A DNA stretch of 10,241 nucleotides. It comes from JAJDAN01 sp046583095 (lineage in GTDB: Bacteria > Myxococcota_A > UBA9160 > UBA4427). The stretch spans positions 1 through 10,241 of the forward strand of contig JAYGDB010000097.1 of the NCBI GenBank assembly GCA_046583095.1. The letters run 5' to 3'. Of this stretch, positions 6,643-10,241 are shown one piece after another; position 1 is the stretch's first letter; every line of letters starts with the position of its first letter. A model generated the notes under the pieces. That model searched no databases and had not been told where the DNA came from. It saw only the letters and a list, made by a program, of their open reading frames with translations. Position numbers and translations under genes: made by a program.

Positions 6643-8172
6643 CTAGGCGATCCCCAACCGCTCGAGCTGTTCTTCGGGCGCTTCGACTTCGTCGAGCGCC
6701 GCGCGCAGCAGGTCGATCGCCTGCTTCTCGGCGGGCGTTCCCGCCAGGTTGCGACGCTCACCCGGGTCCTCTTCGAGATCGAAGAGGTAGTGGCCCTCGG
6801 GCGGAGCAATCGCCCAGTACGGAACCCGGTCACCGGGCTCGAAGGGCTGCCGGATCACCGGCACCGTCGATCCGGGCATGTGGTCGAGCCAGGCGCGCTG
6901 GTCGGGCTTGGGGATGCGATACCTCGGCACGGCATTGATGGGCATCGTCGACCAACGGTTCGACCACATCGAGAGAGGAGCGTTCTCGCCCTCGTGGGCG
7001 CGCGCGTACTTGTTCACGCCGTCGACCACGTGCACCTGCCGACCCCAGAATCCCGCCAGCGCCCATTCGCGAATCGACGTCGCACTGCCTTCGATCAGCG
7101 GCACGAGGCTCTTGCCGTGAGTGCGATGCTCCGGCTCGAGCCCGAACACGTCCGCCAGGGTGGCGTTCAGGTCGACGTTCGTCGTGAGGGCATCGACGTG
7201 GCCGGGCTCCCGGCCGGGCCACAGCACGAAGAGCGGCGTGTGCCCGATCGTCTCGTAGTGGGGAACGCCGGGCTTTCCCCAGATGTCGAGACCCTCGACG
7301 GTCTTCTCGCCCAGAAAGTGGCCGTGGTCGGTGCAGACGATGACCGCCGTGTCGTCGCACAGCCCGAGGTCGTCGATGGTGTCGAGGAGCTTCCCGAACC
7401 AGCTGTCGATCATCGTGAGCTTCCCGCCGTAGTTCGCGCGAACCTGCTGTCCATCCCGCTCTTCCATCTCGCCGCGCGCGATCGGTCCCACCGCGTAGGG
7501 GGGCCAGATGAGCTTCGGGCCCTCCCAACTCGGGTCGTAGCGCGATGCGTAGGGCTCCGGCGTATCGAAGGGCTCGTGGGGATCGAACTCGTCGATGAAG
7601 AGCAGGAATCGATCGTGTCGCCCGGCGTTGGCTCGCAGCCACGCGGAGGCCGTCGCCATCGTCTTCGGCCCCGGGAAGTCCGCCTCTTCCCTGAACCACG
7701 TGCGCGAGCGGTCGTAGGGACGCTCGAATCCGGCGGTCCGCGCCTCGGGAATCTCCGGCACTCCGACGGCGCTCGGATCTACGACCGTCTTCCATGGATC
7801 GCCCTCGTGACCCCGCACGTACTCCCAGGCGCCGAAGTCCGTGTGGTAGTTCTCGCCGCCGCTTTCGAAGAGATGGGGGTGATCGGTGACGAGCATCGTC
7901 GTCACACCCTGCCTCCGCGCCCAGTAGGTGATCGCCTCCTCCCAGATCTCGACGGAGCCCCACGGACGCCACAGGAAGTCGAGGGCGCCGCAGAGAATAT
8001 CGTGGCGCGCCGGCATACAGGGCAGCGAGCCGACGAAGTGACGATCGAAGCGCAGCGAGCGGGCCGCAAAGCGATCGAGGTTCGGGGTGTCGAACTCGCT
8101 GCCGCCATAGGCACCGAGCATGTGCCGGTTCAGGCTGTCGAGCAGGATGACGATCGCGTTCTTGGGTCTCAT
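6643..8172 (-). CDS. Cys-type sulfatase / phosphonate monoester hydrolase family protein
   Basis: A 509-residue type I sulfatase of the alkaline phosphatase superfamily. VILLDSLNRHMLGAYG (8-23) holds the first metal-binding aspartate (D12). LPCMPAR (50-56) is the C-x-P-x-R signature whose C52 would become formylglycine. DPHEP (197-201), CTDHGHFLGE (280-289, with D282 and H283 as metal ligands) and GKPGVPHYE (299-307) supply the rest of the site. YLFDLEEDPGERRNLAG near the C-terminus is the usual sulfatase tail. There is no signal peptide, so it should act in the cytoplasm on an imported substrate. Sulfate-ester and phosphonate/phosphodiester hydrolases share these motifs, so the substrate is open. 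No formylglycine-generating enzyme or anaerobic maturase gene is in the window. ATG 8172 follows AAGGAG by 5 nt; the gap to the upstream dehydrogenase gene is 18 bp, indicating one operon. Confidence 0.88.
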   Translation of the reverse strand: MRPKNAIVILLDSLNRHMLGAYGGSEFDTPNLDRFAARSLRFDRHFVGSLPCMPARHDILCGALDFLWRPWGSVEIWEEAITYWARRQGVTTMLVTDHPHLFESGGENYHTDFGAWEYVRGHEGDPWKTVVDPSAVGVPEIPEARTAGFERPYDRSRTWFREEADFPGPKTMATASAWLRANAGRHDRFLLFIDEFDPHEPFDTPEPYASRYDPSWEGPKLIWPPYAVGPIARGEMEERDGQQVRANYGGKLTMIDSWFGKLLDTIDDLGLCDDTAVIVCTDHGHFLGEKTVEGLDIWGKPGVPHYETIGHTPLFVLWPGREPGHVDALTTNVDLNATLADVFGLEPEHRTHGKSLVPLIEGSATSIREWALAGFWGRQVHVVDGVNKYARAHEGENAPLSMWSNRWSTMPINAVPRYRIPKPDQRAWLDHMPGSTVPVIRQPFEPGDRVPYWAIAPPEGHYLFDLEEDPGERRNLAGTPAEKQAIDLLRAALDEVEAPEEQLERLGIA

Positions 8173-8177
8173 GCTTG

Positions 8178-8183
8178 CTCCTT
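8178..8183 (-). promoter_or_regulatory. Shine-Dalgarno site of the sulfatase gene
   Basis: AAGGAG on the minus strand lies 5 nt before ATG 8172, in the 18-bp gap after the dehydrogenase stop. It fixes the start and shows that this operon-internal gene uses a ribosome binding site, unlike the first gene of the operon. Confidence 0.75.
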
Positions 8184-8190
8184 CACCCGC

Positions 8191-9537
8191 TCAAGGAAAC
8201 TTCCAACTCGCCAGCGTCCCTTCTCGCGCGCAGCGATCCGCCGCGAACGCCATGCGGTGACTCCAGACCGACTCGCGCGCACTCGTCTCGGTCGCGCCCG
8301 CTCCGCGGATCGCAGCCAGAAACGCGCGGAAGAGCTGCGGGTCGGAGCCGCCGTGGGCCCCGGCGAAGTGCTCGAGCGGAAGCTCGCGCCAACGCCCGCT
8401 CTTGTGGTCGTGTACGGCGGCGTGCTGCTCGGCGCTGTAGAAGCCGGCCACGAGAGAGCCGCGGGTACCGTCGATGCGCGTCTCGCGCCCTTCCCGGTAG
8501 GAGGTCGAGTGCATCGTGAAGCTCGCGTTCACGCCGTTCGCGAAGTGGACGGCGACGTTCTGGCTCGACGGCTGGTCGTTGTCACCCACCCGGTACACGC
8601 AGCGCCCGTAACGAGTCTCTCGCAGCGCCCGTTCGACGCCTGCCTGGGTGGTGTCTCCGCTGATGACCGCTACCGGCCATCCCTTCCAGTCCTTCGCCTT
8701 GGGGACGTCTGTCGGCTGCTCGTCCACAGGCCCGGGATGGCTCTTCTTTCGAACGTCGAGCAGCAGGGGTGTCAGATCGCGGTAGATGGCGACCGCGTCA
8801 TAAGGGCACGACTCCGCGTGAGGACAGCCCTCGATGCAGTAGTCGGGCGCGTCGGGCGGGGCATTCGCCTCGCACAGCAGCGTCGGCCGCTCGAGTGACG
8901 TCAACCACGTGGGCGGCGCACCGGCCAACCAGTGGATCAAATCGAGATCGTGACAAGATTTCGCCAGGATCATCGGCGACGACTCGGCGCGGTTGCGCCA
9001 GTTCCCGCGGCAGTACGAGTGCGCGTAGTGCCAACAGGAGACGTTCTCCGAGTGCTGAATCGTCACGACCTCACCGATCTCGCCGGAGTCGAGCACCTGC
9101 TTGAGGGCGCGGTAGAGCGGCGCGTAGCGAAGCACGTGGCAGATCTGAAGCTGCTTCCCGGTGCGCTCGCTCGCATCGACGAGTCGCTCGCAATCGGCCT
9201 CGTCGAGGGCCATCGGCTTCTCGAGCAGCACGTGATAACCGCCCTCGAGGGCGCTGAGTGCCGGCTCGACGTGGTTGCTGTCCTGCGTGGCGATCAGTGC
9301 GAAGTCGGCGAGGCGGGGCCTCTCGAGTAGATCGCGGGAGTCCGCGAAGCAGGCGTCCTTGGGGAGCCGGAACCGCTTCGCGAAGGCCGCGCGTCGGTCC
9401 GGGTCGTGCTCGGCAACCCCCACGATGGAACCGAGTTCAGGCTCTTCGAGCAGCAACGGCACATAAGCGTTCGCTCCACGGTCCCCCGCACCGATCACGA
9501 CCCCGGTCGGACCCCCGGACTGCTGCGAATCGCCCAC
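8191..9537 (-). CDS. Gfo/Idh/MocA-family NAD(P)-dependent dehydrogenase with a cysteine cluster
   Basis: A cytoplasmic oxidoreductase of 448 residues, at the long end of the Gfo/Idh/MocA family (often 330-450), which acts mostly on sugars, inositols and their derivatives. The Rossmann loop is VIGAGDRGANAY (14-25). EKPMAL (106-111) is the family signature with catalytic K107. KSCHDLDLIHWL (193-204) matches the substrate-site helix, with D199 and H202 in the usual D-x-x-H spacing. Between residues 222 and 244 it has four cysteines (222, 234, 238, 244), including CIEGCPHAESC, which look like a metal-binding knuckle absent from the minimal fold. The GTG start is chosen because a -10-like box ends 6 nt upstream; no Shine-Dalgarno sequence is present. 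It is the first gene of an operon with the sulfatase, divergent from an SDR gene. A role in processing the desulfated product is inferred. Confidence 0.87.
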   Translation of the reverse strand: MGDSQQSGGPTGVVIGAGDRGANAYVPLLLEEPELGSIVGVAEHDPDRRAAFAKRFRLPKDACFADSRDLLERPRLADFALIATQDSNHVEPALSALEGGYHVLLEKPMALDEADCERLVDASERTGKQLQICHVLRYAPLYRALKQVLDSGEIGEVVTIQHSENVSCWHYAHSYCRGNWRNRAESSPMILAKSCHDLDLIHWLAGAPPTWLTSLERPTLLCEANAPPDAPDYCIEGCPHAESCPYDAVAIYRDLTPLLLDVRKKSHPGPVDEQPTDVPKAKDWKGWPVAVISGDTTQAGVERALRETRYGRCVYRVGDNDQPSSQNVAVHFANGVNASFTMHSTSYREGRETRIDGTRGSLVAGFYSAEQHAAVHDHKSGRWRELPLEHFAGAHGGSDPQLFRAFLAAIRGAGATETSARESVWSHRMAFAADRCAREGTLASWKFP

Positions 9538-9543
9538 CTCGCA

Positions 9544-9549
9544 ATGCTA
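9544..9549 (-). promoter_or_regulatory. -10-like box for the dehydrogenase-sulfatase operon (probably leaderless)
   Basis: TAGCAT on the minus strand fits TANNNT and ends 6 nt before GTG 9537. It shares two base pairs with the opposed SDR box at 9548-9553. No -35 element is clear. Confidence 0.5.
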
Positions 9550-9553
9550 GCGT
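9548..9553 (+). promoter_or_regulatory. -10-like box for the SDR gene (probably leaderless)
   Basis: TAGCGT fits TANNNT and ends 6 nt before ATG 9560. The spacer GGAGAC contains a short GGAG only 2 nt from the ATG, too close for a normal ribosome site. It overlaps the divergent dehydrogenase box. Confidence 0.45.
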
Positions 9554-9559
9554 GGAGAC

Positions 9560-10241
9560 ATGCAGAAAAGATTCGAAGGCAAGCTCGCCATGCTGACGGG
9601 CGTCGGCTCGGGGATCGGCCGGGCATCCGCACTCCGGCTCGGCCAGGAGGGCGCGCAGATCTTCGGTTGCGACATCGACACGGGCGGGCTCGCGGACTTC
9701 GAGGCCGAAGCGAAGGGAGCGGGAATTCGCGTCGATACCCACGTGCTCGATGTCGCCGATGCCGGCGCCTGCCGAGCGGCCGTCGACCAGGCCGTCGAGG
9801 CCGGCGGAAAGCTCGACGTGCTCTGCAACATCGCCGGCATCTCGAAGCTCGACCACCTGGCCAACTTCTCCGACGAGCAGTGGAACCGGATGCTCGGCGT
9901 CAACCTCTCGAGCGTCTTCTTCTTGAGCCAGGCTGCAATGCCCCACCTGATCCGGACGAAGGGGTGCATCGTGAACATCGCGTCTACCGCGGGCCTTCAG
10001 GGCCAGGCCTACAACGCGCCCTACTGCGCGACCAAGGCCGGCGTGGTGATGCTCACCAAGTCGATGGCGCTCGAGTTCGCCGCCGCGGGCGTCCGGGTGA
10101 ACGCCCTGTGCCCGGGGGGCGTCAAGACACCGCTGCTTCGGGCCACACAGGCGCCCGAAGGCGCGGAGCGGAAGCTGTTCGCGAGATTGATGCCTTTTCT
10201 CCCGCTTGCCGAAGCGGACGAGATCGCCACCGCGGTCGCCT
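9560..10241 (+). CDS. Short-chain dehydrogenase/reductase (classical SDR), 3' end beyond the window
   Basis: 227 residues are visible of a classical SDR (usually about 250). It has TGVGSGIG (13-20) for cofactor binding and LDVADA (63-68) holding the Asp that contacts adenine. NIAG (90-93), N115 and S142 follow, with Y155-C-A-T-K159 as the catalytic pair. RVNALCPGGVKTP (179-191) completes the core. The acidic D38 at the end of the second strand favours NAD(H) over NADP(H). The enzyme would oxidise or reduce a secondary alcohol/ketone in the cytoplasm; the substrate is unknown. It is divergent from the Gfo/Idh/MocA gene across 22 bp with overlapping -10 boxes, so the two may be expressed together. 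Shared substrate metabolism is inferred from that arrangement. Confidence 0.92.
   Translation, partial: MQKRFEGKLAMLTGVGSGIGRASALRLGQEGAQIFGCDIDTGGLADFEAEAKGAGIRVDTHVLDVADAGACRAAVDQAVEAGGKLDVLCNIAGISKLDHLANFSDEQWNRMLGVNLSSVFFLSQAAMPHLIRTKGCIVNIASTAGLQGQAYNAPYCATKAGVVMLTKSMALEFAAAGVRVNALCPGGVKTPLLRATQAPEGAERKLFARLMPFLPLAEADEIATAVA

Noticed and set aside
6790..8898. A 702-codon plus-strand open frame antisense to the sulfatase and dehydrogenase genes
   Set aside because: It crosses two well-supported genes, its protein resembles no family I know, and long antisense frames are expected where third positions are nearly all G or C.
1..10241. tRNA, rRNA, CRISPR array, insertion sequence or prophage elements
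   Set aside because: No cloverleaf, repeat array, terminal inverted repeats, transposase or phage-like frame was seen. Nearly every base lies in a supported gene.

Overview
The window is densely coding, GC-rich bacterial chromosome (about two-thirds G+C by eye, strongly GC-biased third positions). It holds eight genes; no RNA gene, IS element, CRISPR array or long non-coding stretch is visible, and the largest intergenic gap is 55 bp. Gene content (LuxE/LuxC homologues without luciferase, a sulfatase, a Gfo/Idh/MocA dehydrogenase, an SDR and a Cu-ATPase) would suit a large-genome environmental bacterium such as a deltaproteobacterial or myxococcal-type lineage. Nothing here fixes the phylum, and the leaderless-looking starts would also fit actinobacterial-type expression.

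Layout. (1) Bases 1-515, minus: folK, GTG start, cut by the left edge. (2) Bases 544-4066, plus: a tight three-gene operon of class III PLP aminotransferase, LuxE-type acyl-protein synthetase and LuxC-type acyl-CoA reductase. Both junctions are 4-bp GTGA start/stop overlaps. (3) Bases 4092-6191, plus: a copper-type P1B-ATPase with an N-terminal CxxH/CxxC metal-binding segment. (4) Bases 6247-6618, plus: a small SnoaL/NTF2-like protein. (5) Bases 6643-9537, minus: a two-gene operon of Gfo/Idh/MocA dehydrogenase followed by a Cys-type sulfatase. (6) Bases 9560-10241, plus: an SDR oxidoreductase cut by the right edge.

How the genes may work together. LuxE would activate a carboxylic acid, LuxC would reduce it to an aldehyde, and the aminotransferase could turn the aldehyde into a primary amine. 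This would be an acid-to-amine module using the lux fatty-acid reductase chemistry without luciferase; it is an inference. The sulfatase, the dehydrogenase and the divergent SDR look like a small catabolic locus for a sulfated (or phosphonate/phosphate-ester) sugar-like compound, also inferred.

The most striking non-coding signal is promoter architecture. All four genes facing the two very short divergent gaps (28 bp and 22 bp) have a TANNNT -10-like hexamer ending 5-6 nt before the start codon, as expected for leaderless mRNAs. In the 22-bp gap the two opposed -10 boxes overlap. The copper ATPase has a similar box 8 nt upstream. In contrast, the operon-internal sulfatase and the SnoaL-like gene have Shine-Dalgarno sequences.
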